Source: Aerococcus urinae
GTDB lineage: Bacteria > Bacillota > Bacilli > Lactobacillales > Aerococcaceae
NCBI RefSeq assembly: GCF_001543175.1
Contig: NZ_CP014161.1
Span: 1,488,001 to 1,552,000, forward strand
Length of the DNA stretch: 64,000 bases
Reading direction: 5' to 3'
The position numbers were made by a program, and so were the translations under genes. The notes below the pieces were generated by a model. It worked only from the letters and a program-made list of their open reading frames with translations, was not told the origin of the DNA and did no database searches. The first letter of the stretch is position 1, and the number at the start of each line of letters is the position of its first letter. Positions 23,143 to 33,611 of the stretch are shown one piece after another.

Positions 23143-25026
23143 TCACTTATTATCTTCAATTAATGCCCGTCCCACATAGTCTGTCCAAGCCTTGACTCCT
23201 GCTTGAGAGAAATGAATCCCATCTTGACTGAGCCAATCCGCTTGGGCATTTTGATCGTAGTAGCCGGACCAATCGATTAGATGACAGTCTTTTCGACTCT
23301 CAGCGGTTGCCTTCAAGGCGTCATTAACTTGTTGGCGCCAGGGCCGGTTGACGTGGGTATTGACCAGGTAAATCTTCTTACCTTCAAAACGTTTCAGTAA
23401 TTGGTTGATTTGTTGGGAAGTAAAGCCACCATTGGCTCCTAAGTCTACCACCACTTTATCCTGGATCTCATTCTCAGCGCTAAAGCTATCGATCAGTTCA
23501 CCCGCTTGGTAGACTTGGAGTCCCACCTTGGCACAGATATTAGACCGTGGGAAGAGGGCCGTAATCCCCTTAGAAACATCGATGGTTAAGGAGTCCCCTA
23601 AGAAGGTAAAGCTAAGTCCGTTAGCCTGGTAAAGGACTTCATTGGAAAAGTCACTCACGATAGCTTGTTGGTCTTGGCTAAGCGATTGCCGGTATTTTTC
23701 AATATCTTCGTCACTATCACTAGCAATGGTATGTTTTTCCCGGTTGGCTTGTTCGATCGCTTCACGGGCCTCCCGGGCTTCAGCTTCAGACTTGAGGACC
23801 ACTTCGCCCTTGGGTGCTGTCACTAAGGCAAAGAGAGCCAAAGCTAGAACCAGGGTAAAGCCCCAAAAGAGAAGTTTTTGGTACCAGGGGGTCTCCTTAG
23901 ACCGGACTTGACGGAAGCCTGTAATTAATCGCAAGGGCTCCCCTTTAGGGCGCAAATAAATCGGTATTGTCACTAAGCGCTGGTTAACCAAGGCGTCTAG
24001 GAGCAGGCCTATCACAAAAATGGCTAGGACCTGTAGCCAAGGTTGCATGGTAAACCAGTTTTGTTGACTGGCATGGGCAGTAAAGACAATATAGATCGGA
24101 TAATAGGTCAGATAGACGAAATAATTCTTCCGCCCGATATAGGCCAAGGGCTTGAAACGAAGGGTCTTACCAATAAAGGACTGGTCTTGGACAATGGCCA
24201 AGATAAATAAGACTACCAACAGGTCAAAGACCAACATGCCCCCGTAGTAGGTCCATATGGAAGAATCCGTCAGGAACTTCATCAAGACTGCTAAAATACC
24301 AGCAGTCATTAGGGCGATTAAGTCAGGGGTCCAAGATTTATCAAGCAGACGATGTGAGAAGCCTATGATTTCTTCCCCCATTAAGAAAGCGATGCTCCCT
24401 AATAAAAAGGAAAATAAGCGGCTATCAGTCCCATAATAGGCCCGGCTAGGATCTTGTCCCGGAGTAAAGAGAAAGGCCATCCAGGCGGCTGACATCAGGG
24501 CTAAAACAATCAAGAAATAAGTAAAATGCTGCTTAGACAAGCGCCGCCGCAGTAAGCCATAGATGAAATAAAAGACCAAGAGTGATTGTAGGTAGACCCC
24601 CAAGTACCAAAGATGGGTTAAAAGCGAGGGGTGGAGAAATTCAGCAAAATAGGAAGACCCAATGGCAATCTGATACCAGTTATTAACAAAGGCCAAGCTG
24701 GAAAAGACCACCGGCCGGATATTGGTTAACAAGTTTGCTTGAAAGAGCAATAAGAGCGCTAATAGGAGGATAATAAAAAAGACCAAGGGCCAAAACATTT
24801 TCCCCAAGCGCCTTAAGAATTGCGAGCCCAGCCTGAAGGACTTGCCTTCCCTTAACCGCCGCTCCAACTGACCGGTCACCAAATAACCCGATAGGATCAA
24901 AAATATATCCACCGCTAAAAAGCCACCCGGTAAGGAATTGGTGAAGAAATGATAGCAAATGATGGCAAGCATGGCAAAGAGCCTCAGAGTATCTAGCTGA
25001 GGTAAATATAGCCGTTCTTGGCGCAT
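23143..25026 (-). CDS. OatA-like acyltransferase (AT3 membrane domain plus SGNH domain)
   Basis: 627 residues. Residues about 8-350 form a ten-helix acyltransferase-3 domain, with R-L-F-A-M-L-A-I-I-C-Y-H-F and F-L-A-V-D-I-F-L-I-L-S-G-Y. A further helix near 375-400 leads to an extracellular SGNH esterase-like domain with G-D-S-L, the G-A-N-G-G block and D-G-I-H-F near the C-terminus. This two-domain layout is that of OatA, which O-acetylates peptidoglycan muramic acid and confers lysozyme resistance; teichoic-acid acylation is an alternative. Start: ATG at 25026 has GAGG eight bases upstream, while the frame's upstream ATG codons lack a ribosome site. It sits between rplQ and the ecf operon, an insertion into a usually contiguous order. 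Confidence 0.85.
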   Translation of the reverse strand: MRQERLYLPQLDTLRLFAMLAIICYHFFTNSLPGGFLAVDIFLILSGYLVTGQLERRLREGKSFRLGSQFLRRLGKMFWPLVFFIILLLALLLLFQANLLTNIRPVVFSSLAFVNNWYQIAIGSSYFAEFLHPSLLTHLWYLGVYLQSLLVFYFIYGLLRRRLSKQHFTYFLIVLALMSAAWMAFLFTPGQDPSRAYYGTDSRLFSFLLGSIAFLMGEEIIGFSHRLLDKSWTPDLIALMTAGILAVLMKFLTDSSIWTYYGGMLVFDLLVVLFILAIVQDQSFIGKTLRFKPLAYIGRKNYFVYLTYYPIYIVFTAHASQQNWFTMQPWLQVLAIFVIGLLLDALVNQRLVTIPIYLRPKGEPLRLITGFRQVRSKETPWYQKLLFWGFTLVLALALFALVTAPKGEVVLKSEAEAREAREAIEQANREKHTIASDSDEDIEKYRQSLSQDQQAIVSDFSNEVLYQANGLSFTFLGDSLTIDVSKGITALFPRSNICAKVGLQVYQAGELIDSFSAENEIQDKVVVDLGANGGFTSQQINQLLKRFEGKKIYLVNTHVNRPWRQQVNDALKATAESRKDCHLIDWSGYYDQNAQADWLSQDGIHFSQAGVKAWTDYVGRALIEDNK

Positions 25027-25066
25027 GGGGGAAACCTCTTCTCTATAAATGTTCATTAACATTATT

Positions 25067-25075
25067 ATTATAACA
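25067..25075 (-). promoter_or_regulatory. Extended -10 promoter of the acyltransferase gene
   Basis: TGTTATAAT on the minus strand, 40 bases upstream of the ATG at 25026, is an extended -10. The -35 is weak. Confidence 0.5.
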
Positions 25076-25129
25076 AATATTCTCTATTGAAAACTAAAAA
25101 AGCGCAAAAAAAAAGACATATAAAATGCC

Positions 25130-25213
25130 TCAATAAAAAACAAACTTTTTCACCCCTAGACTTTGGCCTAGGGATGAAAGAGCTAGACTCGGGAAGAAGA
25201 ATAGCTTCTTCCC
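25130..25213 (-). terminator. Two stem-loops ending the alpha operon
   Basis: The first stem, GGGAAGAAG/CTTCTTCCC (25191-25213), begins about 23 bases after the rplQ stop. The second, CATCCCTAG/CTAGGGGTG (about 25154-25179), is followed by AAAAAGTTTGTTTTTT. The second with its T-tract is the likelier terminator of the S10-spc-alpha transcript. Confidence 0.5.
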
Positions 25214-25235
25214 ATCATCATAACACTCAAAAGTT

Positions 25236-25616
25236 TTATACTAATTCAATAATCGCCATTGGAGCGTTATCGCCACGACGTGGTTCGGTTTTCAAAATAC
25301 GAGTATAACCACCTTGACGGTCAGCGTAACGTTCACCTAAGTCATTGAATAACTTTTGAAGAACGGTTTCAATAACGATTTTTTCGTCTTCAACACGAAC
25401 ATCGCTCACTTCATTACGTAAATAACTTGCTGCGCGACGACGAGAAGCGAGATCGCCTTTTTTACCTAAAGTGATCATCTTTTCAGCAGTTTTACGAATT
25501 TCTTTAGCGCGAGTTTCAGTCGTGGTAATGCGTTCGTTGATTAATAAGTCAGTAGTTAAATCACGTAATAAGGCTTTACGTTGGGAGCTACTACGACCTA
25601 ATTTACGGTAACTCAT
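25236..25616 (-). CDS. rplQ: 50S ribosomal protein L17
   Basis: 126 residues, full length for the bacterial form. It begins [13 protein letters not shown] and contains the L17 motif [12 protein letters not shown]17 lies near the exit tunnel of the large subunit. It is the last gene of the alpha cluster, 27 bases after rpoA, and is followed by two stem-loops. In many Firmicutes ecfA1 follows directly. Here an acyltransferase gene intervenes. Confidence 0.97.
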   Translation of the reverse strand: MSYRKLGRSSSQRKALLRDLTTDLLINERITTTETRAKEIRKTAEKMITLGKKGDLASRRRAASYLRNEVSDVRVEDEKIVIETVLQKLFNDLGERYADRQGGYTRILKTEPRRGDNAPMAIIELV

Positions 25617-25643
25617 TCTTTCTATTCCTCCTTCTTAAAGATA

Positions 25644-26588
25644 TTAGTCATCATCTTTTAAAGATAAGTCTAATGCGTCGAGTTTGCCCTTGACTTCATC
25701 TAATGATTTACGTCCTAAGTTACGGACCTTCATCATTTCTGCTTCAGTCTTTTGAGTCAATTCTTCAACGGTATTAATCCCTGCCCGTTTCAAGCAGTTA
25801 TAGGACCGTACCGATAAGTCTAATTCCTCAATGGTCATTTCGAGCATTTTTTCTTTTTGTGTTTCTTCTTTCTCAACCATGATTTCAGCTTCTTGAGCTT
25901 CATCAGTTAGGCTAACAAAGATCGCAAGATGTTCCGTTAAGACTTTAGCCGCTAAGCTTAAAGCTTCCTTAGGGGCAATCGTTCCATCCGTCCAAATATC
26001 GAAAGTCAATTTATCATATTCATTGACTTCACCAATCCGGGTATTTTCTACTTGGTAGTTAACCTTCTTGATTGGTGTATAGATTGAATCGACCGGAATG
26101 ACACCAATAGGCATATCGTCCGTTTTGTTGTTTTCTGCACGAACAAAGCCACGTCCATTCTTAACATGCATCAGCATATGGATTTTGGCACCTTCAGCCA
26201 AAGAACAAATATGTAGATCTGGATTCAAAACATCGAAGTCCGCGTCAGCAGTAATATCTGCCACAGTCACTTCAGCTGGTCCAGTAATATCAAGTTCAAT
26301 GTCCTTTTCATCGACATCGTATAATTTAAGCGCAAGTTGCTTAATATTAAGAACAATTTGGGTAACGTCTTCACGTACTCCTGGAATAGTTGAAAATTCA
26401 TGTAAAACATTTTCAATCTTTATCGATGTTACAGCTGTCCCTGGTAATGAGGATAAAAGTACACGACGAAGGGAATTACCTAAAGTCGTCCCATAACCTC
26501 TCTCTAGTGGTTCGACAGCGAATTTACCAAACTTATTATCTTCGCTGGTTTCAATGGTTTCGATATTTGGCTTTTCAATTTCGATCAT
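25644..26588 (-). CDS. rpoA: RNA polymerase alpha subunit
   Basis: 314 residues. The N-terminal assembly domain (residues about 1-230) includes the [18 protein letters not shown] dimerisation segment. A flexible acidic linker follows. The C-terminal domain (about 245-310), with [14 protein letters not shown] and N-L-G-R-K-S-L, binds UP elements and activators. It is transcribed with rpsM, rpsK and rplQ, so polymerase subunit supply is tied to ribosome synthesis. Start ATG at 26588. Confidence 0.98.
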   Translation of the reverse strand: MIEIEKPNIETIETSEDNKFGKFAVEPLERGYGTTLGNSLRRVLLSSLPGTAVTSIKIENVLHEFSTIPGVREDVTQIVLNIKQLALKLYDVDEKDIELDITGPAEVTVADITADADFDVLNPDLHICSLAEGAKIHMLMHVKNGRGFVRAENNKTDDMPIGVIPVDSIYTPIKKVNYQVENTRIGEVNEYDKLTFDIWTDGTIAPKEALSLAAKVLTEHLAIFVSLTDEAQEAEIMVEKEETQKEKMLEMTIEELDLSVRSYNCLKRAGINTVEELTQKTEAEMMKVRNLGRKSLDEVKGKLDALDLSLKDDD

Positions 26589-26663
26589 CTAGTAGTTTAC
26601 CCCTTTCAAAACGTGAAAACTTGCACCTTTAAGTAAGTCCAAATGCATCAATCGTTTTAAATA

Positions 26664-27059
26664 TTAAACACGACGACGTTTTGGAGGACGACAACCATTA
26701 TGAGGAATAGGTGTTACATCACGAATTGCAGTAACTTCTAATCCTGCAGCTTGAAGTGCACGAATAGCAGATTCACGACCAGAGCCAGGACCTTTTACCG
26801 ATACTTCTACGGTTTTCATCCCATGATCCATTGCTGTTTTAGCAGCGGTTTCTGAAGCTAATTGTGCAGCATATGGTGTTGATTTACGGGAACCTTTAAA
26901 GCCAAGAGCCCCTGCAGAAGACCAAGAAATCGCATTTCCTTGTTCATCAGTAATCATCACAATAGTATTGTTGAATGTTGAGTGAATATGTGCGACGCCT
27001 GACTCAACATGTTTCTTGACACGACGTTTACGTGATCCTTGACGTTTTGCTTTTGCCAT
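26664..27059 (-). CDS. rpsK: 30S ribosomal protein S11
   Basis: 131 residues, full length. Signature segments are [18 protein letters not shown] and the C-terminal [14 protein letters not shown]11 forms part of the platform of the small subunit near the Shine-Dalgarno helix. It lies between rpsM and rpoA in the alpha cluster, 31 bases after rpsM, with AGGAGG before its ATG. Confidence 0.98.
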   Translation of the reverse strand: MAKAKRQGSRKRRVKKHVESGVAHIHSTFNNTIVMITDEQGNAISWSSAGALGFKGSRKSTPYAAQLASETAAKTAMDHGMKTVEVSVKGPGSGRESAIRALQAAGLEVTAIRDVTPIPHNGCRPPKRRRV

Positions 27060-27090
27060 CTGTATGCTAACCTCCTTTATTTTAAATTAA

Positions 27091-27456
27091 TTATTTCTTC
27101 TTAGCGATTGCTAAGCCACGTTTACCTTTACGGGTACGTGCATTGTTTTTAGTATTTTGTCCACGAACTGGTAAGCCACGACGGTGACGCATACCACGGT
27201 ATGAACCAATTTCTTGTAAGCGTTTGATATCCATATTGATATCGCGGCGTAAGTCACCTTCAACTTTGATCTTGTCCACTTCTTTACGTAGGCGGTCAAG
27301 TTCATCGTTAGTGAGGTCACGAACACGAGTATCTTCGGAAACATCACAAGCTTCACAAATCTTTTCAGCAGTGGCTTTACCGATACCGAAAATGTAGGTT
27401 AATGAGATAACAACGCGTTTATCTCTAGGAATATCTACTCCTGCAATACGTGCCAT
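27091..27456 (-). CDS. rpsM: 30S ribosomal protein S13
   Basis: 121 residues. It opens with [10 protein letters not shown], carries the helix-hairpin-helix G-I-G-K-A-T-A and ends in the basic tail [15 protein letters not shown], which contacts the P-site tRNA. S13 sits at the top of the small subunit head and bridges to L5. It follows rpmJ by 25 bases in the spc-alpha arrangement. Confidence 0.98.
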   Translation of the reverse strand: MARIAGVDIPRDKRVVISLTYIFGIGKATAEKICEACDVSEDTRVRDLTNDELDRLRKEVDKIKVEGDLRRDINMDIKRLQEIGSYRGMRHRRGLPVRGQNTKNNARTRKGKRGLAIAKKK

Positions 27457-27481
27457 TTATCTGGTCCCTCCTATCTATTAA

Positions 27482-27595
27482 TTAACCTTGACGTTGTTTA
27501 TGTTTAGGGTTCGCACAAATAACCATCACACGGCCACTACGGCGAATTACCTTGCATTTTTCACAAATAGGTTTTACTGATGCTCTAACTTTCAC
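27482..27595 (-). CDS. rpmJ: 50S ribosomal protein L36
   Basis: A 37-residue frame ([11 protein letters not shown]...) with start codon GTG at 27595 behind AAGGAGG and stop TAA at 27482. The zinc-ribbon pattern C-E-K-C...C-A-N-P-K-H (three Cys and one His) is intact, so this is the zinc-binding form of L36. It sits between infA and rpsM as in most Firmicutes. The gene is short but its sequence and position are unmistakable. Confidence 0.97.
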   Translation of the reverse strand: MKVRASVKPICEKCKVIRRSGRVMVICANPKHKQRQG

Positions 27596-27618
27596 TCTTT
27601 TACCTCCTTATACCACCA

Positions 27619-27837
27619 TTACTTGAATCGGTAGGTAATACGTCCTTTACTTAAGTCATAAGGAGACATTTCTACCTTTACACGGTCGCCAGGTAAAATA
27701 CGGATATAATTAACACGCATTTTTCCTGAAATATGCGCTAAAACTTCAAAGCCGTTTTCGAGCTCGACTTTGAACATTGCATTTGGTAACGATTCAGTAA
27801 CAGTACCTTCAACTTCAATCATATCTTCTTTAGCCAC
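27619..27837 (-). CDS. infA: Translation initiation factor IF-1
   Basis: 72 residues, the standard IF-1 length, forming a single OB fold ([25 protein letters not shown]). IF-1 blocks the A site during initiation and assists IF-2 and IF-3. Start: GTG at 27837 has GGGAGG seven bases upstream. An in-frame ATG at 27861 would add eight residues overlying that ribosome site, so it is rejected. The gene stands between adk and rpmJ in the spc-alpha cluster. Confidence 0.96.
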   Translation of the reverse strand: MAKEDMIEVEGTVTESLPNAMFKVELENGFEVLAHISGKMRVNYIRILPGDRVKVEMSPYDLSKGRITYRFK

Positions 27838-27936
27838 AATATATCCTCCCAGTCTATCCAAGTAATAGCTTCAAACAGTAGGTGTATCTTTCGACTAACT
27901 CGAATATTTTACCACAACAAAGAATAGTTATCAAGT

Positions 27937-28590
27937 CTAATCTTCGATAACTTCAGAAATGCGGTTAAAGACATTTTCAATGCCAATGTCGCCAGGAACC
28001 TTGTAGAGTTTGCCCTTTGCTTCATAGAATTCAACCAAAGGCTTGGTTTGTTCGAGGTTCACCTGGATACGATTTTCGACAACTTCAGCTTTGTCATCCT
28101 CACGTTGGTAGAAATCATGACTACCACAACGGTCACAGGTGTTTTCTTCTTTTGGTGGGTTAGAGTTCACATTGTAGGTTGCCCCACACGAACGACAAAT
28201 GTTTCTGCCGGTTAAACGTTGTTTTAGCACCTCAGGATCAACATCAATGTAAATGACTGCATCAATGGGTTGATCGATACTTGCCGTAATCTCTTCCAAA
28301 GCCTCAGCTTGGTTGATGGTTCTTGGGAAACCATCTAACATATAACCCTCATCGTCTTTGACTTGAGCTAAGCGGTCTTTGACAATGCCGTTAGTTACTT
28401 CATCAGGTACTAAAGAACCAGAATCCATGTAGGACTTGGCCTTCTTCCCTAATTCCGTACCGTCAGCCATAGCTTGGCGGAACATATCACCAGTAGAAAT
28501 ATGAGGAATTTTATAAGCTGCTTCAATGCGTTCAGCTTGGGTTCCCTTACCTGCACCAGGTAGACCCATTAAAATAATATTTCTTTTCAT
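27937..28590 (-). CDS. adk: Adenylate kinase, zinc-lid type
   Basis: 217 residues. P-loop [13 protein letters not shown]-binding segment S-T-G-D-M-F-R, and a long LID with four cysteines (C-R-S-C...C-D-R-C) that bind zinc, as in most Gram-positives. It interconverts AMP, ADP and ATP, keeping the adenylate pool balanced. It lies 20 bases after secY, the usual place within the spc cluster, and about 100 bases before infA. Confidence 0.97.
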   Translation of the reverse strand: MKRNIILMGLPGAGKGTQAERIEAAYKIPHISTGDMFRQAMADGTELGKKAKSYMDSGSLVPDEVTNGIVKDRLAQVKDDEGYMLDGFPRTINQAEALEEITASIDQPIDAVIYIDVDPEVLKQRLTGRNICRSCGATYNVNSNPPKEENTCDRCGSHDFYQREDDKAEVVENRIQVNLEQTKPLVEFYEAKGKLYKVPGDIGIENVFNRISEVIED

Positions 28591-28610
28591 CTTTATGCAC
28601 TCCCAATTTC

Positions 28611-29909
28611 CTATTCACGAATGAATCCAATATAACGATGTTTGATTAAACGTCCTTCAATTTGTTTATAGGTATCTAATGCGACTCCGACAACGATCAA
28701 CAAGCTAGTCCCACTTAAAGCAACTCTTTGTGACATATCTAAAACATAAGAAATCACTAAAGGCGCGGTGGCAATGGCCATTAAGAACAGAGCACCAAAG
28801 AAACTTAAACGATTGAGAACCGTTGAAATAAACTGTTCAGTCGCTAAACCAGGACGAACACTAGGAATGTAAGCACCTGATTTTTGGAAGTTCTCAGCCA
28901 CACGTTCTGGATTAATTTGAATATGGGCATAGAAGAAGGTGAACAGAATAATCGTCACCGCGTATAGGGCAATTCCTAAAGGATCTTGTAATGAAAAGAT
29001 CCGTGAGACGAGTTTAAACCATTCAGCCTCTCCATGAGAAGCTCTAAAGAAATTCAAGATCGTTTGCGGAACCATAATTAGGGAACTAGCAAAGATCACT
29101 GGGATAACACCAGCTGAATTGATTTTCAATGGTAGGTGGGCACGTTGGTTAGCGCTATTGGCCCGTTTAGAATAACGCACCGGAATTCGGCGTTCAGCCT
29201 GGTTGATAAAGACCACAAAGGTAATGATGAGGATCATTATCAGGATAAAGGCTAGTGCCAATAAGCCATTTTGAACCAAGGCGTTGCCTTCTGCCTTGAG
29301 AAGTTTGGAACTTACAAAAGCGACAATTTCTGTAGGGACACGAGAAACGATCCCGGCAAAAATAATCAATGATGTTCCGTTACCCACCCCATATTGGGTG
29401 ATTTGCTCCCCAATCCAAGTAACAAACATGGATCCAGCGGTCATTATCAAGGCAATGAATAAGTAAGTTGTCGTACTTGGGTTTTGAATTAAGCCGAATT
29501 GGGCTAATGAGTTAAACCCTAATGACAATGCTAATGATTGAAAGAAAGCGATCGCTACTGCAAAGTAACGCGTCCATTTATTTAACTTCCGACGCCCTAC
29601 CTCCCCTTGCTTGGACCACTCGGTGAATGATGGAACAATTTCCATCTGCAAGAGCTGGATAACAATCGAAGCAGTAATGTAGGGTGAAACACCTAAGGAG
29701 AAGATGGAGTAACTCGCTAAGGCTCCACCACCAAAGGTATTTAACAAGCCGAATAGGCCCGAATTTGCTAAAGTCGATACCGCTCCAGCATTAACAAAAG
29801 GAACGGTAATATGTGAGCCGATTCTAAAGACAATTAACATCCATAGAGTAAAGAAGATTCGACCTCTAATATTTTTGTCCTTGAAGGCTTGTTTCAAGGT
29901 GCTAAACAT
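28611..29909 (-). CDS. secY: Preprotein translocase subunit SecY
   Basis: About 432 residues with ten membrane helices. Family marks include the plug and N-terminal region ([12 protein letters not shown]), [12 protein letters not shown] and the cytoplasmic loop arginine in R-I-P-V-R-Y. SecY forms the channel of the general secretory pathway, which would also export the LPXTG proteins at the left of the window. ATG at 29909 shares one base with the rplO stop (TAATG), so translation is coupled. An upstream in-frame TTG lacks a ribosome site. Confidence 0.97.
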   Translation of the reverse strand: MFSTLKQAFKDKNIRGRIFFTLWMLIVFRIGSHITVPFVNAGAVSTLANSGLFGLLNTFGGGALASYSIFSLGVSPYITASIVIQLLQMEIVPSFTEWSKQGEVGRRKLNKWTRYFAVAIAFFQSLALSLGFNSLAQFGLIQNPSTTTYLFIALIMTAGSMFVTWIGEQITQYGVGNGTSLIIFAGIVSRVPTEIVAFVSSKLLKAEGNALVQNGLLALAFILIMILIITFVVFINQAERRIPVRYSKRANSANQRAHLPLKINSAGVIPVIFASSLIMVPQTILNFFRASHGEAEWFKLVSRIFSLQDPLGIALYAVTIILFTFFYAHIQINPERVAENFQKSGAYIPSVRPGLATEQFISTVLNRLSFFGALFLMAIATAPLVISYVLDMSQRVALSGTSLLIVVGVALDTYKQIEGRLIKHRYIGFIRE

Positions 29910-30349
29910 TAGATCACCTCGCAAACTCCCCCAGCGGCTTCAATAGCTTCTTTTGCAGACGCTGAGAATTTAGCAGCTTTTACTGTTAACTTACGTTCTA
30001 AGTTACCTTGTCCTAAAATTTTAACGCCAGCTTTTTCCTTCTTGATTAAACCTGCTTCAGCTAATTCATTGGCTGAAACTTCTGAGCCGTCTTCAAAAAC
30101 ATTTAAGTCTTCGATATTAACAATCGCATATTCTTTACGGTTAATGTTGGTGAAACCACGTTTAGGGATACGACGGTAAAGTGGAGTTTGTCCACCTTCG
30201 AAGCCTAGACGAGTACGTCCACCGGAACGTGCTAATTGTCCTTTTTGACCACGGGTAGAGGTTTTACCCCAACCTGACCCTGATCCACGACCTACACGTT
30301 TGCGTGAATGACGAGATCCTTTTGCGGGTTGTAATTCATGTAATGCCAT
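29909..30349 (-). CDS. rplO: 50S ribosomal protein L15
   Basis: 146 residues. The Gly-rich N-terminal extension ([19 protein letters not shown]) that threads into 23S rRNA is intact, followed by [18 protein letters not shown]15 is a late assembly protein of the large subunit. Its stop overlaps the secY start by one base; rpmD lies 23 bases upstream. Confidence 0.98.
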   Translation of the reverse strand: MALHELQPAKGSRHSRKRVGRGSGSGWGKTSTRGQKGQLARSGGRTRLGFEGGQTPLYRRIPKRGFTNINRKEYAIVNIEDLNVFEDGSEVSANELAEAGLIKKEKAGVKILGQGNLERKLTVKAAKFSASAKEAIEAAGGVCEVI

Positions 30350-30372
30350 CTAGTCTGCACCTCCTTTAGATA

Positions 30373-30555
30373 TTATTTTACGTCTTCAACAGAGACTAGG
30401 TGGGCTACTTTATTAATCATACCATTAATTGCTTCATCGCGTGTCTTAACAACACTGTAGCCAACATGTTTTAAACCTAGTGCTTTAACGGTTCTAATTT
30501 GATCTTCTTTGCGACCAATTAAACTTTTCTTTAAAGTAATTTTTACTTCTGACAT
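30373..30555 (-). CDS. rpmD: 50S ribosomal protein L30
   Basis: 60 residues, the bacterial short form, with [10 protein letters not shown] and the central T-V-K-A-L-G-L segment. L30 binds 23S rRNA on the back of the large subunit. It sits between rpsE and rplO with gaps of 11 and 23 bases. Nothing unusual is seen. Confidence 0.97.
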   Translation of the reverse strand: MSEVKITLKKSLIGRKEDQIRTVKALGLKHVGYSVVKTRDEAINGMINKVAHLVSVEDVK

Positions 30556-30566
30556 GGTTTGTCCCC

Positions 30567-31073
30567 CTAACCTAATAGTTCTTGTACGGATTTACCACGT
30601 AATTGAGCAACTTCTTTAGGGTCTTTTAATTCAGCAAGACCTTGGATAGTTGCTTGAACCATATTAATTGGTGTATTGGATCCGAGAGATTTTGAAGTAA
30701 TATCAGCAATACCGGCTAATTCAACAACGGCACGGATTGGACCACCAGCGGCAACCCCAGAACCGACTTTAGCAGGTTTAAGCATAACACGACCACCATT
30801 GAATTTACCAATGACTTCATGTGGAATAGTTGTACCAGCAAGTGGAACCGCGATCATGTTTTTCTTACCATTTTCAATCGCTTTATTGATTGCTGCAGGC
30901 ACTTCAGAAGCTTTACCGGTACCAAATCCTACGTGACCTTCACCGTCACCAACAACCACTAAGGCTGCAAAGCGCATCCGGCGACCACCTTTAACAACTT
31001 TGGTTACTCGATTAATAGCAACAACGCGATCTTCAATTTTTTTGTCATCAATTTGAACGAAATCTTTTGCCAT
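30567..31073 (-). CDS. rpsE: 30S ribosomal protein S5
   Basis: 168 residues. The N-terminal double-stranded-RNA-binding fold includes [17 protein letters not shown], and the C-terminal S5 fold has [16 protein letters not shown]5 sits at the mRNA entry site and affects decoding accuracy. The loop K-G-G-R-R, where spectinomycin-resistance changes occur, looks wild type. It is co-transcribed with rplR and rpmD. Confidence 0.98.
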   Translation of the reverse strand: MAKDFVQIDDKKIEDRVVAINRVTKVVKGGRRMRFAALVVVGDGEGHVGFGTGKASEVPAAINKAIENGKKNMIAVPLAGTTIPHEVIGKFNGGRVMLKPAKVGSGVAAGGPIRAVVELAGIADITSKSLGSNTPINMVQATIQGLAELKDPKEVAQLRGKSVQELLG

Positions 31074-31093
31074 GTTTAGGTATCCTCCTTTGC

Positions 31094-31459
31094 TTAGAAT
31101 TCTAATCCATTTTCACGAGCGGCTTCTGCTAAGGCTTTCACACGGCCGTGATATTGGTAACCCCCACGGTCAAAGACTACTGCAGTCACTCCTGCTTCTT
31201 TTCCGCGTTCAGCAATGGCTTGGCCAACTGCTTGGGCATTTTCAGTTTTGCTTCCTTTGTTTAATTCTGAATTGGCATCAGAGGCACTTGCAAGCGTAAC
31301 ACCCGCTACGTCATCAATTAATTGAGCGTAGATGTGTTTATTTGAGCGGTAAACACTCAAGCGTGGGCACTCTGCTGTTCCAGAAAGATTACGACGAATA
31401 CGTGCATGACGTTTTTGACGTAATGCATTTTTATCTGGTTTGCTAATCAATTTTGTCAC
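31094..31459 (-). CDS. rplR: 50S ribosomal protein L18
   Basis: 121 residues. The basic N-terminus ([17 protein letters not shown]) is followed by the L18 core with [12 protein letters not shown] and the C-terminal [16 protein letters not shown]18 helps bind 5S rRNA to the large subunit together with L5. It lies between rplF and rpsE. Confidence 0.98.
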   Translation of the reverse strand: MTKLISKPDKNALRQKRHARIRRNLSGTAECPRLSVYRSNKHIYAQLIDDVAGVTLASASDANSELNKGSKTENAQAVGQAIAERGKEAGVTAVVFDRGGYQYHGRVKALAEAARENGLEF

Positions 31460-31501
31460 CTCTTAATTATTATTTTTATTAGGCAGATTACTGTAAGTCG
31501 A

Positions 31502-32041
31502 TTACTTACCAGTTTTACCTTCTTTACGGATAATGTGTTCGCCAGCGTATTTAATCCCTTTACCCTTGTAAGGTTCTGGTTTACGTACTTGACGGATTTT
31601 AGCAGCTAATTCGCCAACTTTATCTTTGTCAGCACCGTTGATTTTGATTTCTGTATTGCTTGGTACCTCAAAGTCAATACCTTCTGGTGCTTCAAATTCT
31701 ACTGGATGGGATAATCCCACTTGTAAGACAAGTTTTTTACCTTGTAATTGCGCACGGTAACCAACCCCGGATAGTTCCAATTGTTTGGAGAAACCTTCGT
31801 GGGTTCCTACTACCATGTTATAGAACAATGAACGTGACGTTCCATGCATAGAACGGGCTTCTTTTGATTGGTTTACTGGTTCAAAAGTATATTCATTTTC
31901 TTCGTTTTGAGCGATTTTAATCAATGGATTGAATTCGCGTGTTAATTCACCTTTAGGGCCTTTAACAGTAACGGTAGAACCGTCAATAGATACGGTTACG
32001 TCACTTGGTACGGCAACTGGTTTATAACCAATACGACTCAT
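31502..32041 (-). CDS. rplF: 50S ribosomal protein L6
   Basis: 179 residues, two tandem L6 folds. The C-terminal signature [11 protein letters not shown] and the central G-Y-R-A-Q-L-Q-G-K are intact. L6 lies near the sarcin-ricin loop and supports elongation-factor binding. Start ATG at 32041 (M-S-R-I-G-Y-K-P). It is located between rpsH and rplR in the spc cluster. Confidence 0.98.
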   Translation of the reverse strand: MSRIGYKPVAVPSDVTVSIDGSTVTVKGPKGELTREFNPLIKIAQNEENEYTFEPVNQSKEARSMHGTSRSLFYNMVVGTHEGFSKQLELSGVGYRAQLQGKKLVLQVGLSHPVEFEAPEGIDFEVPSNTEIKINGADKDKVGELAAKIRQVRKPEPYKGKGIKYAGEHIIRKEGKTGK

Positions 32042-32075
32042 CTAGGCTGCACCTCTTTCTATAATGATTTCTCTC

Positions 32076-32474
32076 TTACCATACGTAGGCAAGAATTTCG
32101 CCACCAATGTTCTTTTGGCGTGCTTCTTTGTCAGTAACAACACCTTCAGATGTTGATACAATGGCAATTCCTAATCCGTTTAAGACTTTAGGAATTTCAT
32201 CACTTTTTGCGTAAACGCGTAATCCTGGTTTAGAAATACGGCGTAAGTTTGTGATGATACGTTGGTTATCGGCACCGTATTTCATGAATACGCGGATAAT
32301 CCCTTGTTTGTCGTCTTCTAAGACTTCATAGCCTTTAATATAGCCTTGTTCTTCTAAGATTTTAGCAATTGCTTCTTTCATTTTTGAAGCTGGAACTTCA
32401 ACTGTTTCATGACGCACTAAGTTAGCGTTACGAATACGAGTTAGGAAGTCCGCAATTGGATCTGTCATGACCAT
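32076..32474 (-). CDS. rpsH: 30S ribosomal protein S8
   Basis: 132 residues. It contains [15 protein letters not shown] and the C-terminal [13 protein letters not shown] loop that binds helix 21 of 16S rRNA. Two ATG codons lie close together. The first, at 32474, has GGAGGG nine bases upstream and is chosen. In other bacteria S8 represses the spc operon through its own mRNA, but no such site was identified here. Confidence 0.98.
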   Translation of the reverse strand: MVMTDPIADFLTRIRNANLVRHETVEVPASKMKEAIAKILEEQGYIKGYEVLEDDKQGIIRVFMKYGADNQRIITNLRRISKPGLRVYAKSDEIPKVLNGLGIAIVSTSEGVVTDKEARQKNIGGEILAYVW

Positions 32475-32503
32475 CTAAGTACACCCTCCTTTATATTACT
32501 TGA

Positions 32504-32689
32504 TTACCAACTAGCCTTCTTGACCCCTGGAAGTTGTCCTTTATGGGCAAGTTCACGAAGACAAATACGGCATAATTTAAACTTACGGTAAACAGAGTGG
32601 GGTCTGCCACAGCGTTCACAACGTGTGTAAGCCTGTGTTGAATACTTAGGTTTACGTTTATTCTTTTCGATCATTGCTTTTTTAGCCAA
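32504..32689 (-). CDS. rpsN: 30S ribosomal protein S14, zinc-binding (type Z)
   Basis: 61 residues, the short form with the intact zinc pattern C-E-R-C and C-R-I-C. S14 belongs to the small subunit head. Type Z S14 is typical of Gram-positives, which usually keep a second, zinc-free copy elsewhere as a reserve under zinc limitation. None is present in this window. It lies between rplE and rpsH. Confidence 0.98.
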   Translation of the reverse strand: MAKKAMIEKNKRKPKYSTQAYTRCERCGRPHSVYRKFKLCRICLRELAHKGQLPGVKKASW

Positions 32690-32707
32690 ACCGTTCGCCT
32701 CCTTGTA

Positions 32708-33250
32708 CTATTTTTGGAATGGCATTCCTAATTGTGCCAATAATTCTCTTGATTCTTCATCGGATTCTGCGGTTGTGACGATAACAACGTCTAGACCACG
32801 AACTTTATCAACTTCATCAAAGTCGATTTCTGGGAAGATTAATTGTTCACGAATACCTAAGGTGTAGTTACCACGTCCGTCAAAGGAACGTTTGCTAATA
32901 CCGCGGAAGTCACGAACACGAGGAAGTGAAACATTAATTAACTTGTCTAAGAAGTCATACATACGTTCACCACGTAAGGTAACTTTGGTACCAATAGGCA
33001 TACCTTCACGTAAGCGGAAACCAGCGATTGATTTCTTCGCCTTGGTGATAATTGGTTTTTGACCAGAGATCTTGGTTAATTCTTCCACTGCGTTTTCAAG
33101 ATTTTTTGAGTTGGAGACAGCGTCTCCGACACCCATATTTAAAACAATCTTGTCAACTTTAGGCACTTGCATTGGGGAAGTATAGTTAAACTTTTCAATT
33201 AAAGCGTTCTTTACTTCGTTATTGTATTTTTCTTTTAAATGATTAGCCAT
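32708..33250 (-). CDS. rplE: 50S ribosomal protein L5
   Basis: 180 residues. Recognisable segments are [28 protein letters not shown] and [10 protein letters not shown]5 binds 5S rRNA and contacts S13 across the subunit interface. It lies between rplX and rpsN, with normal spacings of about 20 bases. Confidence 0.98.
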   Translation of the reverse strand: MANHLKEKYNNEVKNALIEKFNYTSPMQVPKVDKIVLNMGVGDAVSNSKNLENAVEELTKISGQKPIITKAKKSIAGFRLREGMPIGTKVTLRGERMYDFLDKLINVSLPRVRDFRGISKRSFDGRGNYTLGIREQLIFPEIDFDEVDKVRGLDVVIVTTAESDEESRELLAQLGMPFQK

Positions 33251-33275
33251 AATCTGTTAGTTCCTCCTTCCTTAA

Positions 33276-33584
33276 TTAATCTAAGGCTTTGCCAGATTTT
33301 TTAGCGACACGAACACGTTTGCCGTCACGTTCTTCAATGGCAACGCGAGTCTTTTCGTTGGTTTCTGGATCAATTAATTGGACATTTGATACATGAATTG
33401 CAGCTTCTTCTTCGATGATGCCGCCTTGTGGATTTGCTTGGGATGGACGTTGGTGTTTCTTCACTAAGTTTGCGCCTTCAACGAGTACGCGGTCTTTCTT
33501 AGGGAAAGTTTTTAAAACTGTTCCTTGAACGCCTTTGTCTTTACCAGCAATAATTTCTACTTTATCACCTGTTTTAATACGCAT
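33276..33584 (-). CDS. rplX: 50S ribosomal protein L24
   Basis: 102 residues with the KOW motif [16 protein letters not shown] near the N-terminus, then [14 protein letters not shown]24 initiates assembly of the large subunit by binding the 5' region of 23S rRNA near the exit tunnel. It follows rplN and precedes rplE. Confidence 0.98.
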   Translation of the reverse strand: MRIKTGDKVEIIAGKDKGVQGTVLKTFPKKDRVLVEGANLVKKHQRPSQANPQGGIIEEEAAIHVSNVQLIDPETNEKTRVAIEERDGKRVRVAKKSGKALD

Positions 33585-33611
33585 CTTTTGGACACCTCTC
33601 TTTCAATATGA

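Noticed and set aside
25087-25308. 73-residue plus-strand frame after rplQ
   Set aside because: It lies over the terminator stems and the antisense end of rplQ, with no ribosome site.
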